This document shows, piece by piece, positions 25,690 through 35,321 of a DNA stretch of 64,000 nucleotides. The notes under the pieces are model-generated. The model made no database searches. It was not told the DNA's origin and saw only the letters and a list, made by a program, of their open reading frames with translations. Source of the DNA: Roseateles sp. DAIF2 (lineage in GTDB: Bacteria; Pseudomonadota; Gammaproteobacteria; Burkholderiales; Burkholderiaceae_C); the NCBI RefSeq assembly GCF_015624425.1, contig NZ_CP049919.1, positions 434,001 through 498,000 of the forward strand. Direction: 5' to 3'. Position 1 is the first letter of the stretch. The number at the start of each line of letters is the position of its first letter. A program made the translations under genes and the position numbers.

Positions 25690-26909
25690 GCGCCGATTGT
25701 GCCGGTTCGGCCCTCGTCGGCATCTCCGGCTTGCGCCTGCAGCCAGGCCAGCAGCTGCGGCCCCAGCACGCGCCGGCGCGCGGTCTGGATCTGGCGCCGC
25801 TTGTAGGCCTCGTGGCTGGCTGCGCCCTGCTGGCTCTGCTCGAAGCTGGCCGCGTCCTGCAGCTGGATCTCGTAGGCGAAGAAGAAGCTGACATCGCCAT
25901 CGCTGTTGATCAGGCGTTCGTTCGGATCCTCGGCGCTTTCCGGTTGCCGGCCGAGCGCCGCGGCGGGCAGGTGGATCATCTTGCGCGCGGTCAGCTGCAG
26001 GCTTTGGAAGTCGGCCGCGCTGTGCGGGTTGTCGCGCTGGGTCTGGCGTTGTGCGGCGGCCGCCAGCTCCTGGTCCATCTGGCGCAGCAGGGTCTCGGGA
26101 TAGCCGATGCTGCGGTCGATCTCGGCGCGGTGGCGGGTGAACACCTCCTTGGCGGCCAGCAGGTCCACCAGGGTGTTGCGGGTGCGGCTGATCTCCAGAT
26201 TGGTCAGGGTCACCAGATGCGCGCGGCGCAGCAGGTCCAGCGCCAGCAGGCATTCCATGCGGGTGTTCAGGGTCAGGCGCACGCCCAGATGGTCATGGAT
26301 GTCGGCCGCCACATATTCGGGCTTTTGCAGCAGCTTCAGGAGGATGCTGTGGCGGCCCTTGTTGCGCTTGCGGTCCACATGCACCAGGGGCAGGCAGATG
26401 CGGCCGTCGGTCAGATACTGCCGCTCGCCCTCGCCGCGGATCACCTCGTCCAGGCCGGCGAAGACCTGCTGGCGGATGGTCGAGAAATGGCGCAGCTTGA
26501 GGTTGTTGTCGATGTAGAACAGACCGTGCATCACCTTCAGCAGGGTGCAGGCCCACAGCCGGGTCGGCTCGAAGCGGTGGGCATGCTGCGAGGCCTGCAC
26601 CAGCAGCTGCAGCGGGTCGCTGGCATCGTCGCTCAGTTCGGGCGGCAGCAGCGCCCATTGCTCCGGCCGCAGGAACTGCGCGCGCACGAAGTCCAGGGCC
26701 TCGCGCCGGGTGCGGCGCAGATAGTCCGGCACGCCGGGCTGCTCGACGTCATAGCCATATTCGCGGGCGAACTGGCGCGCGTCGCGCAGATTGCGCAGCG
26801 CCAGCGCCCCCAGGTCGATCACGGAGACGCCGCGCGCGATGGCGTCCAGATAGGTCCAGTTCAGCGAGAAGCGCTGCTCGGTTTTCAGCGAGGCCTGCAG
26901 GTCTTGCAT
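25686..26909 (-). CDS. Divergent RelA/SpoT-like (alarmone-synthetase fold) protein, candidate
   Basis: 407 residues, no recognised named function. Several segments follow, in the correct order, the landmarks of the RelA/SpoT nucleotidyltransferase domain: basic RKRNKGRHSILLKL (180-193) like the ATP-binding R-K-x-x-S-x-x-x-K; DHLGVR (206-211) like D-x-x-G-I-R with the metal Asp; FQSLQLT (301-307) like the G-Y-x-S-L-H-T pyrophosphate-acceptor loop; YEIQLQ (346-351) like V-E-I-Q-I-R with the catalytic Glu; and ASHEAYK (364-370) like A-x-H-x-x-Y-K. The N-terminal 175 residues are unique and helical. Start 26909 is chosen although its ribosome site is weak; GTG 26978 is the alternative. Overlaps a phosphatase gene by 4 nt. 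The catalytic assignment is inference from motifs. Confidence 0.65.
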   Translation of the reverse strand: MQDLQASLKTEQRFSLNWTYLDAIARGVSVIDLGALALRNLRDARQFAREYGYDVEQPGVPDYLRRTRREALDFVRAQFLRPEQWALLPPELSDDASDPLQLLVQASQHAHRFEPTRLWACTLLKVMHGLFYIDNNLKLRHFSTIRQQVFAGLDEVIRGEGERQYLTDGRICLPLVHVDRKRNKGRHSILLKLLQKPEYVAADIHDHLGVRLTLNTRMECLLALDLLRRAHLVTLTNLEISRTRNTLVDLLAAKEVFTRHRAEIDRSIGYPETLLRQMDQELAAAAQRQTQRDNPHSAADFQSLQLTARKMIHLPAAALGRQPESAEDPNERLINSDGDVSFFFAYEIQLQDAASFEQSQQGAASHEAYKRRQIQTARRRVLGPQLLAWLQAQAGDADEGRTGTIGA

Positions 26910-26991
26910 CGGGCTGGGTGGGCGGGGTGGCTGGCCCCAGCATAGCCCCGCTTGGGCAGCGAGGCCATGGCCGGGCACCCCTCGATCTCGT

Positions 26992-27639
26992 TCAGATCCA
27001 GGGCTGAGGCAGGCGCTCGGCCTGCAGGGCCTGGAGCACCGCGGGGCGCTTCAGCATGCGCTGCAGATAGGCCTGCAGCCGCGGCAGCGAGCGCGCGGGC
27101 CGCGCGAAGCCGCGGGTCCAGCGGCACAGCATGAAGGCCATCGGATCGGCGGCGCTGTAGTCCGCGCCCAGCAGCCAGGGCCCGCCCTGCGCGGCCAGCT
27201 GCGCCTCCAGCTGGTCCAGCAGGGGCGCGATGCGCGCCTCGGCCCGGGCCTTGACCTCGGCCGCGCCCGCCGCGTTGCCCTCGGTCACCCAGCGATCGGG
27301 GTAGAAATAGGCGATCAGCAGTGGCTGCAGGGTGTTGGTCAGCCAGATCAGCCATTTGTAGAAATGCGCGCGCTCCGGTGTGGCCAGCGCCGGTGCCAGG
27401 CCCGCCCGCGGATGGCTGTCGGCCAAGTGCAGCAGGATCGCGGCGGTCTCGTAGAGCACGAGATCGCCGTCGCGCAGCACCGGGATCAGGCCGTTGGGAT
27501 TGAGCTTCAGATAGGCGGCGCTCTTGTGCCCGCCATGCTCGCGGTCCACCGGCACCGGCTCGAAGGGCAGGGCCAGTTCATGCAGCAGGATATGCGGCGC
27601 CAGGTTGGCGCTGCCGGGGTTGTAGTGCAGCTGGATCAT
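26992..27639 (-). CDS. Glutathione S-transferase family protein
   Basis: 215 residues, cytoplasmic. N-terminal thioredoxin-like domain (1-78) with the P-x-x-L motif N-P-N-G-L-I-P-V-L and the E-T-A-A-I glutathione-contact segment, followed by the all-helical C-terminal domain with the D-Y-S-A-A-D capping motif (about 165-170). Substrate unknown, as usual for bacterial GSTs. Upstream neighbour of the RelA/SpoT-like gene on the same strand, 82 nt away. Confidence 0.93.
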   Translation of the reverse strand: MIQLHYNPGSANLAPHILLHELALPFEPVPVDREHGGHKSAAYLKLNPNGLIPVLRDGDLVLYETAAILLHLADSHPRAGLAPALATPERAHFYKWLIWLTNTLQPLLIAYFYPDRWVTEGNAAGAAEVKARAEARIAPLLDQLEAQLAAQGGPWLLGADYSAADPMAFMLCRWTRGFARPARSLPRLQAYLQRMLKRPAVLQALQAERLPQPWI

Positions 27640-27798
27640 CGCGGGCGTCCGAGGGGGTAGGGGTGCCGCATCCTAGCCCGCGCGGCTTTGTTCTTTACCC
27701 GGCAGCAACGCGAGCGCGGTCGTCGCGGCGCAGGATGGGGCCGTTGTCTGAGCAGCCCTGTCCCCCGGGCTGCGTCCCTTTCCTGGAGTGGTCCGACC

Positions 27799-28460
27799 AT
27801 GAACGACAAGCACCGTATCCGGCGCCTTTGCACTGCCGCTGCCGCATCCTTTTGGGCGCCGCCGCAGCCACGCCGGCCCTGGCCCAGCACCATGGCGGCC
27901 CCGGCGGCCCGCGCGACACGATCCACCATGGCCGCATGGTCTACGACAGCCGCTTCCACCATGACCGCTACTACCCGGCGCCCGGCTTCATCGCGCCGGC
28001 GCTGCCGCGCAGCAGCCTGAGCATCGTGTTCGGGCCGGACCGCTTCTTCTTCGACAGCGGCGTCTGGTACCGGCCCCATGGCCCGCGCTGGCGCGTCGTC
28101 GTGCCGCCGGTCGGCATCGTGGTGCCGGTGCTGCCCTCGGCCTATGTGAGCCTGCGCGTCGGCGGCCTGCCCTACTACTACGCCAACGGCATCTACTACA
28201 CCGCGGTGGTCGGCGGTCCCGGCTATGTGGTGGCCGCGCCGCCGCCCGAGGCGCAGGTGATGCCGGCCCCGCCGCCACCGCCCCTGCGGCCGGAGCCGAT
28301 CATCTATCCGCGCAACGGCCAGGGCGCCCAGCAGCAGGAGGCGGACCGCCAGGAATGCAACCGCTGGGCCACCACCCAGCCCGCGGCGATGAACGACGCC
28401 TCGGTGTTCAACCGGGCGGTGGAGGCCTGCATGGACGGGCGCGGCTACACGATGCGGTGA
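27799..28460 (+). pseudogene. Exported DUF6515-like protein with an apparent frameshift in the signal peptide
   Basis: Start ATG at 27799 has GGAG upstream and begins a good signal peptide (MNDKHRIRRLCTAAAAS). At the TTTT run 27850-27853 the frame is lost; one added T gives FLGAAAATPALAQ and joins the open frame that runs to 28460. The body (about 220 residues) has the DUF6515 look: a His/Tyr-rich region, FGPDRFFFDSGVWYRP, GLPYYYANGIYY and a C-terminal Cys pair. Without the missing base only an out-of-frame start at 27663 would be available, with no ribosome site or signal peptide. Either an assembly error or a recent inactivation. Family function unknown. Confidence 0.75.
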
Positions 28461-28473
28461 GAGCTTGTGCCTA

Positions 28474-28851
28474 CTAGGCTTCGGCCGCGTGGCACACCGC
28501 TTCGATGTTGTGCCCGTCCGGCCCGATGACGAAGGCGGCGTAGTAGTTCGCGTGATAGTTCGGCCGCAGGCCCGGCGCGCCATGGTCGCGCCCGCCGGCC
28601 GCCAGCGCCGCGCGATGGAAGGCATCCACCTGCGCGCGGCTTTGGGCCTGGAAGGCCAGGTGCAGATGGGCCGGCTTCTCCGCGGTCTCGAACAGGCACA
28701 GGGACACCGTGCCGCCCTCGACGCAGAGCTCGCAGCCATAGCTGGGCGCGCCTTCCCCGACCAGCTTGACGCCCAGCGGCTCCAGCGCGCGCAGATAAAA
28801 GCTCTTGCTGGCCGCGTAGTCGCTGACGCCGAATTTGACATGATCGAACAT
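28474..28851 (-). CDS. VOC-family (glyoxalase-like) protein
   Basis: 125 residues, one vicinal-oxygen-chelate module of two beta-alpha-beta-beta-beta units. It opens MFDHVKFGVSDYAASKSFY, the usual VOC start, and ends with F-V-I-G-P-D-G-H-N-I-E-A-V-C, where the final Glu and the first His are typical metal ligands. Members include glyoxalases, dioxygenases and resistance proteins; no specific function can be given. Sits 39 nt upstream of the stop of the next minus-strand gene's end, so possibly co-transcribed with the serine hydrolase. Confidence 0.9.
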   Translation of the reverse strand: MFDHVKFGVSDYAASKSFYLRALEPLGVKLVGEGAPSYGCELCVEGGTVSLCLFETAEKPAHLHLAFQAQSRAQVDAFHRAALAAGGRDHGAPGLRPNYHANYYAAFVIGPDGHNIEAVCHAAEA

Positions 28852-28889
28852 GGAGGGTCTTTCTGCAGTGGGGCGGGGATGGATAGGGT

Positions 28890-29969
28890 CTATGCCACCC
28901 GGGGGAAGCGGAAGACGCGGTGCTCCCCGGGCAGGACCGCATGCGCCAGCGAGGCGGCCAGTGGCATGCCGCGGTCGTTGTTGCTCAGCAGCACGAAGCC
29001 ATCGCCCGACGTGGCGGAGGCCATCGCGAAAGCGCGGAAGCCGGGGTTGTTGCCCCATTGCCAGAGGTAGGGGCCGCCCGGGGCCTGCTCGATCCCCCAG
29101 CCAAGGCCCCATTGCAGGCCGAGCGCCGCATCGACCTCGACCGGCCTGGCGAGCAGCAGCGACAGCAGCTCGGCGTCGGCCAGCAGCGCCGACATGAAGC
29201 GCGCGTAGTCGGCCGCCGTGGTGTACAGCGAGGCGGCGGCCATCGCTCGGCGGAAGCGGCCGCGCTGCCGGATGCCGTAGGTCGTCATGCCGCTCACGGC
29301 GCGCGCCTCGAAGGCGTCGCGCCAGATCAGGCTGGTGTCGGCCATGCCCAGCGGCGCGAACAGCTGCCGGTCGAGGTAGTCCGCCAGCTCGGCCCCGGTG
29401 ACGGACTCGATCACGCTCTGCAGCAGCATATAGCCCTCGCCGGAGTAGCCCCAGCGCCGGCCCGGCTCCGACCCGAGGGTGAGCGTGCCGCCGGACCAGT
29501 TCGGGAAACCCGCGCTGTGATTGAGCAGTTGCGCCACCGACACCCGCCGCAAGGTGCTTGCGGGCACCAGGTCATGCGCATCGTCGGCGCTGCGCATCAG
29601 GGCCTTGTGGAAATGCCGATACCCATCGGGCAGATAGCGGGACACCGGGGCGTCGAGGTCGAGCCGGCCCTCGAGCACCAGGCGCAACGCGGCATAAGCG
29701 ACCACCGGCTTGGTCAGTGAGGCGGCCTGGAAGATGGCGTCGGGCCGCGCCTTCTCCTCCTCGGTGCCGTTGCAGCCCGAAACGGCGACCGGAGCGCCGG
29801 GCTTGCCGGCGCGCAGCACCGCATAGGCCGCCGAGCAGACCTTGAGCCGCTGGGCAAGTTCCTCCGGCGGACGCTCGCGCAACCGACTGATGTCGTTCGC
29901 GCAGGACGAGAGCAGCGGCGCAAGACCCGCCCCGGCCAGCAGCAGGTTTCGGCGATGGATAGGCGGCAT
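28890..29969 (-). CDS. Serine beta-lactamase-family hydrolase, lipoprotein
   Basis: 359 residues from the chosen start. Residues 1-23 form a lipoprotein signal with lipobox L-L-S-S-C (Cys23). The catalytic S-x-x-K is SLTK at 84-87 and the second motif Y-S-G at 175-177, as in class C beta-lactamase-like esterases and DD-peptidases. The third motif near the C-terminus (W-G-N-N-P-G) is not the classical K-T-G. An alternative start at 30017 overlaps the stop of the acetyltransferase gene (ATGA) and would add 16 residues before the signal. Could be an esterase, peptidase or lactamase-like enzyme at the membrane. Confidence 0.87.
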   Translation of the reverse strand: MPPIHRRNLLLAGAGLAPLLSSCANDISRLRERPPEELAQRLKVCSAAYAVLRAGKPGAPVAVSGCNGTEEEKARPDAIFQAASLTKPVVAYAALRLVLEGRLDLDAPVSRYLPDGYRHFHKALMRSADDAHDLVPASTLRRVSVAQLLNHSAGFPNWSGGTLTLGSEPGRRWGYSGEGYMLLQSVIESVTGAELADYLDRQLFAPLGMADTSLIWRDAFEARAVSGMTTYGIRQRGRFRRAMAAASLYTTAADYARFMSALLADAELLSLLLARPVEVDAALGLQWGLGWGIEQAPGGPYLWQWGNNPGFRAFAMASATSGDGFVLLSNNDRGMPLAASLAHAVLPGEHRVFRFPRVA

Positions 29970-30013
29970 GAGGATGGGTGCCTTACTTGTCTGATGTTCG
30001 GTGCCGGCTCGGA

Positions 30014-30421
30014 TCATCCCGCGCCCGCGAGGCTGATGACCCCCGCCTCGGACGTGCGGAACCCGCAGCGGCCGTAGAACTCCCTCAGCTGCGGCTCGTA
30101 GTCGACATGCACCCAGCTCGCGCCGCGCAGCCGGGCCTGCTCCAGCACCCGCAGCACCAGCTCACGCCCGATGCCCTGACGACGGACGTCGGGGTGAACC
30201 GTGGTGTCCAGCACGAAGACATGGGTCTTGCCGTCCCAGGCCGCGTTGACATAGCCGACCAGCTGCTGCCCCTGGTAGGCGCAGACATAGGCCATGCTGC
30301 AGCGATGGGTGGATCGGAACTCGGTGTCCCGGTGGTTCGGCCAGGATGCGGAGAACAGCCGGTTCAGCTCCGGGTCGCCGATGTCCGGGGAGATCTTGTA
30401 ATCGATCACCGCACGACGCAT
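30014..30421 (-). CDS. GNAT-family N-acetyltransferase
   Basis: 135 residues, single GNAT domain. The acetyl-CoA-binding motif A is VRRQGIGRELVLRVLE (about 79-94), preceded by the strand V-F-V-L-D-T-T-V-H-P, and motif B ends with L-R-E-F-Y-G-R-C-G-F. Its 5' end overlaps the 3' end of the XdhC gene by 16 nt and its 3' end meets the serine hydrolase, making a tight minus-strand group. Acceptor substrate unknown. Confidence 0.93.
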   Translation of the reverse strand: MRRAVIDYKISPDIGDPELNRLFSASWPNHRDTEFRSTHRCSMAYVCAYQGQQLVGYVNAAWDGKTHVFVLDTTVHPDVRRQGIGRELVLRVLEQARLRGASWVHVDYEPQLREFYGRCGFRTSEAGVISLAGAG

Positions 30422-31404
30422 CCCGCCTCCACCCCGCTCCCCGTCGGCGCGTTACTGACGATCCTCACCCCATGCCGCTCCGCGGTCATGTGCGCCAGGA
30501 TCGCCAGCGCAATCTCGGGCGGGGTGCGGGCGCCGATGTGCAGGCCGACCGGGCCGTGCAGGCGCGCCAGCTGCTCGGGCGCCAGGCCGAAATGCTCGGC
30601 CAGCCGGGCCTTGCGCTTGGCCTGGTTGACGCGCGAGCCGATCGCGCCGACATAGAAGGCGGGGGATTTCAGCGCCTCCATCAGCGCCAGGTCGTCCAGC
30701 TTGGGGTCATGGGTCAGCGCGACGATCGCGCTGTGCCCATCCGGCGCGAAACTCATCACCACGTCGTCGGGCATCTCGCGGGTCAGGGTGGCGCCGGGGA
30801 TCTCGGGCTGGTATTCCTCGCGCGGGTCGCAGACCAGCACCTGGTAGTCCAGCGCCAGGGCCATGTTCGCCAGGTACTGGGTCAGCTGGCCGGCGCCGAT
30901 GATCAGCAGCCGCCATTGCGGGCCATGGTGGGTGATCAGGGCGCTGGCCGAGAGCTGCACCACATCGGCCCCGGCCTGCGGGCCGGACAGTTCGACCGCG
31001 CCGCTGGCCAGATCCAGCCGGCGCTGCACCCGTTCGCCGCGCGCCAGCCGCGCCAACAGCTCGGGCAGCAGCGAGGCCGGCGTCAGCGGCTCCAGCATCA
31101 GCTCCAGGGTGCCGCCGCAGGGCAGACCGAAGCGGTTCGCCTGCTCGGCATCGACGCCGTAGCGGATCAGCTCGGGCTTGGCGATGTTCAGCCCGCCCTC
31201 GCGCAGCTTGGCAACCAGATCGTCCTCGATGCAGCCGCCGGAGACGGAGCCGGCGATCAGCCCGTCGTCGCGCAGCGCCACCACCGCGCCGACCGGCCGC
31301 GGCGCCGAGCCCCAGGTGCGGGTGATCGTGCCCAGCACCGCGCGGCGCCCCTCGCGCAGCCAGGCATCCACCTGGCGCAGCACATTCAGATCGACGTTGT
31401 CCAT
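30406..31404 (-). CDS. XdhC/CoxF-family molybdenum-cofactor maturation protein
   Basis: 332 residues. Such proteins bind molybdopterin cofactor, help its sulfuration and insert it into xanthine-dehydrogenase-type enzymes. Visible: N-terminal XdhC domain with R-T-W-G-S-A-P-R-P-V-G and S-V-S-G-G-C-I-E-D (Cys conserved), and a C-terminal Rossmann domain with LIIGAGQLTQYLA, CDPR and the family signature YVGAIGSR. Start 31404 is preferred as in the family; 31473 is possible. Divergently transcribed from the molybdenum-hydroxylase operon that starts at 31633, which is surely its client. Confidence 0.92.
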   Translation of the reverse strand: MDNVDLNVLRQVDAWLREGRRAVLGTITRTWGSAPRPVGAVVALRDDGLIAGSVSGGCIEDDLVAKLREGGLNIAKPELIRYGVDAEQANRFGLPCGGTLELMLEPLTPASLLPELLARLARGERVQRRLDLASGAVELSGPQAGADVVQLSASALITHHGPQWRLLIIGAGQLTQYLANMALALDYQVLVCDPREEYQPEIPGATLTREMPDDVVMSFAPDGHSAIVALTHDPKLDDLALMEALKSPAFYVGAIGSRVNQAKRKARLAEHFGLAPEQLARLHGPVGLHIGARTPPEIALAILAHMTAERHGVRIVSNAPTGSGVEAGCVVR

Positions 31405-31514
31405 GGTGATGTTGGCTTGCGCGTTCTCCTGGCGCGAAACATACCCGAAGAGCGGCCGGGGCGCAGAAGACATGGCATGGTGCCGCGGCTGGCAACCCGG
31501 GGTCCGTCCGCCCT

Positions 31515-31530
31515 ATGTATGGGCATACAT
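31515..31530. promoter_or_regulatory. Palindromic operator-like site between xdhC-like gene and cox operon
   Basis: ATGTATG-GG-CATACAT, perfect seven-base arms, in the middle of the divergent 228-nt intergenic region. AT-rich core in a GC-rich genome. Position suggests control of both directions by one regulator, perhaps of GntR or LysR type. Confidence 0.6.
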
Positions 31531-31632
31531 GCGGGTAAACGGTAGATGGCGCCGCGCGAGGCCAGCCGCGACGATTGGCTGGCACGTCAGACAGAAAGCC
31601 AGTCCTCAAAACCAGCCACAGGAGACAAGGCC

Positions 31633-32112
31633 ATGAGCAGCCATCCGACCATCAGCTTGAAGGTCAATGGCAGGACGGTCACGCGCGAAGTCGCGCCGGA
31701 CCGCCTGCTGGTGCAGTTCCTGCGCGAGGAGCTCGCGCTCACCGGCACCCACATCGGCTGCGACACCAGCCAATGCGGCGCCTGCACCGTGCATCTGAAC
31801 GGCCATGCGGTGAAGAGCTGCAACATCCTGGCCGTGCAGGTTGCCGGCGCCGAGGTGACGACGATCGAGGGCCTGGCGCCGGCCGGCGGCGAACTGCACC
31901 CGATGCAGGCGGCGTTCAAGGAGTGCCATGGCCTGCAATGCGGCTTCTGCACCCCGGGCATGGTGATGAGCGCGGTCGACCTGGTGCAGCACCACCGCTG
32001 TAGCAGTGAGACCGAGATCCGCGAGGGGCTGGAGGGCAATCTCTGCCGCTGCACCGGCTATCACAACATCGTGCGCGCGGTGCAGGCCGGCGCGCAGGCG
32101 ATGGCCAAGTGA
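31633..32112 (+). CDS. Molybdenum hydroxylase small subunit, 2Fe-2S (CoxS-like)
   Basis: 159 residues carrying two [2Fe-2S] clusters that pass electrons from the molybdenum site to FAD. Plant-ferredoxin-type ligands C-D-T-S-Q-C-G-A-C at about 43-51 with a further Cys, and the C-terminal four-helix cluster motif C-G-F-C (x)n C-R-C-T-G-Y. CAGGAG lies upstream of ATG 31633. First gene of the coxSLM-DEG group. Confidence 0.95.
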   Translation: MSSHPTISLKVNGRTVTREVAPDRLLVQFLREELALTGTHIGCDTSQCGACTVHLNGHAVKSCNILAVQVAGAEVTTIEGLAPAGGELHPMQAAFKECHGLQCGFCTPGMVMSAVDLVQHHRCSSETEIREGLEGNLCRCTGYHNIVRAVQAGAQAMAK

Positions 32113-32131
32113 AAAGGGGAGGGCTCCCACC

Positions 32132-34504
32132 ATGAACGCACCAGAACCCAAGGGACCGGCCGGCCTGATCGGCCAGAGCATCCGCCGCCGCGAAGACGCG
32201 CGCTTCCTGACCGGCCGCGGCCAGTACACCGACGACATCGTGCTGCCGCGCCAAACTTATGCCTATTTCCTGCGCTCGCCCTATGCGCATGCGCGCATCC
32301 GGCGCATCGACACGCAGGCCGCCGCCGCGGCCGAGGGCGTGCTGGGCGTCTACACCGGCGAGCATTTCCGCGCGGTCGGCGGCCTGCCCTGCGGCTGGCT
32401 GATCACCAGCCTGGACGGCACGCCGATGAAGGAGCCCAAGCACCCGATCCTGGCCGACGGCAAGGCGCGCTATGTCGGCGACCAGGTCGCGCTGGTCGTC
32501 GCCGAGAGCTATGCGCAGGCGAAGGCCGCGGCCCAGCTGATCGAGGTCGACTATGAAGACCTGACCCCGATCGTCGATGCCGCCACCGCCAAGGGCTCCG
32601 CCGCCGGCGCGGTGCATGAGGAGGCGCCGGACAACGTCTGCTACACCTGGGGCTGCGGCGACAAGGCCGGCGTGGACGCGGCTTTTGAACGCGCCGCCCA
32701 TGTGACCCGCCTGGAGTTCCGCAACAACCGGCTGATCCCGAACGCGATCGAGCCGCGCGCGGCCAACGCCAGCTACAACCCGGCCGACGAGAGCTACACG
32801 CTCTATGTCGCGAACCAGAACCCGCATGTCGAGCGCCTCCTGATGTGCGCCTTCGTGCTGGGCATCCCGGAGCACAAGGTGCGCGTGGTGGCGCCCGACG
32901 TCGGCGGCGGCTTCGGCTCGAAGATCTTTCTCTATGCCGAGGAGACCGCGCTGACCTGGGCCAGCAAGCAGCTGGGCCGGCCGATCAAGTGGACCGCCGA
33001 GCGCGGCGAGGCCTTCCTCAGCGACGCCCATGGCCGCGACCATGCGACGGTGGCCGAGCTGGGCCTGGACGCGCAGGGCAACTTCCTCGCGATGCGGGTG
33101 ACGACCACGGCCAATCTGGGCGCGTACCTGTCCACTTTCGCCTCCAGCGTGCCGACCATCCTCTACGCGACCCTGCTGGCCGGCCAGTACACCACGCCCA
33201 AGATCTATGCCGAGGTCACCGGCGTGTTCACCAACACCGCGCCGGTCGACGCCTACCGCGGCGCCGGCCGGCCCGAGGCCACCTATGTGGTCGAGCGCCT
33301 GGTCGAAACCGCGGCGCGCGAGCTGAAGATCGCGCCGGACCAGATCCGCCGCCGCAACTTCATCAAGACCTTTCCCTATGCGACCCCGGTGGGCCTGACC
33401 TACGACACTGGCGATTACGAGGCCACCCTGAACCAGGTGATGGAGCTGGCCGATGTGGCCGGCTACGGCGCGCGCAAGGCCGCCACCGAGGCCAAGGGCC
33501 TGAAGCGCGGCATCGGCTACTCGACCTATATCGAGGCCTGCGGCCTGGCGCCGTCCAACATCGCCGGGGCCTTGGGCGCGCGCGCGGGCCTGTTCGAGGC
33601 CGGCGAGGTGCGGGTGCATCCGACCGGCAAGGTCACGATCTTCACCGGCAGCCATTCGCATGGCCAGGGCCATGAGACCACCTTCGCCCAGGTGGTGGCC
33701 GACAAGCTGGGCATCCCGCTCGACGATGTCGACATCCAGCATGGCGACACCGGCAAGGTGCTGTTCGGCATGGGTACCTATGGCAGCCGCTCGCTGGCGG
33801 TGGGCGGCACGGCCATCGTCAAGGCGGTCGACAAGGTGATCGCCAAGGGCAAAAAGATCGCCGCCCATCTGCTGGAGGCCAGCGAGGGCGACATCGCCTT
33901 CGAGGGCGGCGAGTTCAAGGTGGCGGGCACCGACAGGAAGGTCCCGTTCGCCTCGGTCGCGCTGACCGCCTATGTGCCGCACAACTACCCGCTGGACAAG
34001 CTGGAGCCGGGCCTGAACGAGAACGCCTTCTACGACCCGACCAACTTCACCTACCCCGCGGGCAGCTATATCTGCGAGGTCGAGGTGGACCCGGCCACCG
34101 GCGTCGTGCGGGTGGACCGCTTCAGCGCGGTGGACGATTTCGGCAATGTCGTGAACCCGATGATCGTCGAGGGCCAGGTGCATGGCGGCCTGGCGCAAGG
34201 CATCGGCCAGGCGCTGTTGGAGCATGGCATCTACGACACCGACTCCGGCCAGCTGCTGACCGGCAGCTATATGGACTACGCGATGCCGCGCGCCGACGAC
34301 CTGCCCAGCTTCAATGTCAAGACCGCCAAGGGCACGCCCTGCACCCACAACCCGCTGGGCGTCAAGGGCTGCGGCGAGGCCGGCGCGATCGGCTCGCCGC
34401 CGGCGGTGATCAACGCGATCTGCGACGCGCTGGGCCTGAAGGACCTGCCGATGCCGGCCACGCCGCACACCGTGTGGCAGGCGATCAACGCCGCCCCGCG
34501 CTGA
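32132..34504 (+). CDS. Molybdenum hydroxylase large subunit, form II CoxL-like
   Basis: 790-residue catalytic subunit of the xanthine-oxidase family, binding molybdopterin cytosine dinucleotide. It opens with G-Q-S-I-R-R-R-E-D, has the G-G-G-F-G-S-K cofactor motif, and ends with [10 protein letters not shown], which supplies the catalytic Glu. At 374-380 the active-site loop reads AYRGAGR, the form II signature, rather than AYXCSFR of genuine CO dehydrogenases; it is therefore likely an aldehyde or N-heterocycle hydroxylase and not CO-oxidising. AGGGGAGGG precedes the start. In the order S-L-M, as in Oligotropha cox genes. Confidence 0.93.
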   Translation: MNAPEPKGPAGLIGQSIRRREDARFLTGRGQYTDDIVLPRQTYAYFLRSPYAHARIRRIDTQAAAAAEGVLGVYTGEHFRAVGGLPCGWLITSLDGTPMKEPKHPILADGKARYVGDQVALVVAESYAQAKAAAQLIEVDYEDLTPIVDAATAKGSAAGAVHEEAPDNVCYTWGCGDKAGVDAAFERAAHVTRLEFRNNRLIPNAIEPRAANASYNPADESYTLYVANQNPHVERLLMCAFVLGIPEHKVRVVAPDVGGGFGSKIFLYAEETALTWASKQLGRPIKWTAERGEAFLSDAHGRDHATVAELGLDAQGNFLAMRVTTTANLGAYLSTFASSVPTILYATLLAGQYTTPKIYAEVTGVFTNTAPVDAYRGAGRPEATYVVERLVETAARELKIAPDQIRRRNFIKTFPYATPVGLTYDTGDYEATLNQVMELADVAGYGARKAATEAKGLKRGIGYSTYIEACGLAPSNIAGALGARAGLFEAGEVRVHPTGKVTIFTGSHSHGQGHETTFAQVVADKLGIPLDDVDIQHGDTGKVLFGMGTYGSRSLAVGGTAIVKAVDKVIAKGKKIAAHLLEASEGDIAFEGGEFKVAGTDRKVPFASVALTAYVPHNYPLDKLEPGLNENAFYDPTNFTYPAGSYICEVEVDPATGVVRVDRFSAVDDFGNVVNPMIVEGQVHGGLAQGIGQALLEHGIYDTDSGQLLTGSYMDYAMPRADDLPSFNVKTAKGTPCTHNPLGVKGCGEAGAIGSPPAVINAICDALGLKDLPMPATPHTVWQAINAAPR

Positions 34505-34520
34505 GCGCAAGGAGACGACC

Positions 34521-35321
34521 ATGACCTCATCATCATTCGCCTACTCCCAAGCCGGCAGCCTGGCCGAGGCCGCCAAGGCCGCCGCCAGCCAAACCGACGC
34601 GAAGCTGATCGCCGGCGGGCAAAGCCTGCTCGGCGCGATCAAGCTGGGCCTGGCCGCGCCCGAGGCGCTGATCGACATCTCGGGCCTGGCCGAGCTGCGC
34701 GGCATCCGCGTCGACGCCGGCCAGCTGCGCATCGGCGCGATGACGACGCATGCGACGGTCGCCGCTTCGAAAGAGGTGCAGGCCGCGATCCCGGCGCTGG
34801 CCGACCTGGCCGGCCGCATCGGCGACCGCCAGGTGCGCAACCGCGGCACCTTGGGCGGCAGCCTGGCCAACAACGATCCCGCCGCCTGCTATTCGGCCGC
34901 GGTGCTGGGTCTGGGCGCGACCATCCACACCGACCAGCGCTCGATCGCCGCGGACGATTTCTTCAAGGGCCTGTACGAGACCGCGCTGCAGGCCGGCGAG
35001 ATCATCACCTCGGTGAGCTTCCCGATCCCGAGCAAGGCAGCCTGGCAGAAGTTCAAGCAGCCGGCCTCGCGCTTCTCGATCGTCGGCGTGTTCGTCGCGC
35101 AGACGGTGGGCGGCGTGCGCGTGGCTGTCACCGGGGCCGGCCCCTGCGTGTTCCGCGCCCAGGCGCTGGAGCAGGCACTGGCGGCGAGCTGGAGCGCCGC
35201 CGCGGCGCAGGGCGTGACGATCGCCGCCGATGGCCTGAACAGCGATCTGCATGGCTCGGCCGAATACCGCGCCGCGCTGATCCCGGTGCTGGCCGGGCGC
35301 GCGGTCGCGGCGGCGGCCTGA
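34521..35321 (+). CDS. Molybdenum hydroxylase FAD-binding subunit (CoxM-like)
   Basis: 266 residues, FAD subunit that accepts electrons from the Fe-S clusters. FAD motifs visible: A-G-G-Q-S-L (about 32-37), a [12 protein letters not shown] segment (about 112-123) and the C-terminal A-V-T-G-A-G domain. AAGGAG precedes the start. Its stop codon overlaps the start of the AAA+ gene (TGATG). Confidence 0.94.
   Translation: MTSSSFAYSQAGSLAEAAKAAASQTDAKLIAGGQSLLGAIKLGLAAPEALIDISGLAELRGIRVDAGQLRIGAMTTHATVAASKEVQAAIPALADLAGRIGDRQVRNRGTLGGSLANNDPAACYSAAVLGLGATIHTDQRSIAADDFFKGLYETALQAGEIITSVSFPIPSKAAWQKFKQPASRFSIVGVFVAQTVGGVRVAVTGAGPCVFRAQALEQALAASWSAAAAQGVTIAADGLNSDLHGSAEYRAALIPVLAGRAVAAAA

Noticed and set aside
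27663..27798. N-terminal extension of the DUF6515-like protein
   Set aside because: No ribosome site and no secretion signal; the out-of-frame ATG at 27799 gives a proper signal peptide once one T is restored.
32132..34504. Genuine CO dehydrogenase (CoxL form I)
   Set aside because: The active-site loop is AYRGAGR, not AYXCSFR, so CO oxidation is not supported despite the coxSLMDEG gene order.
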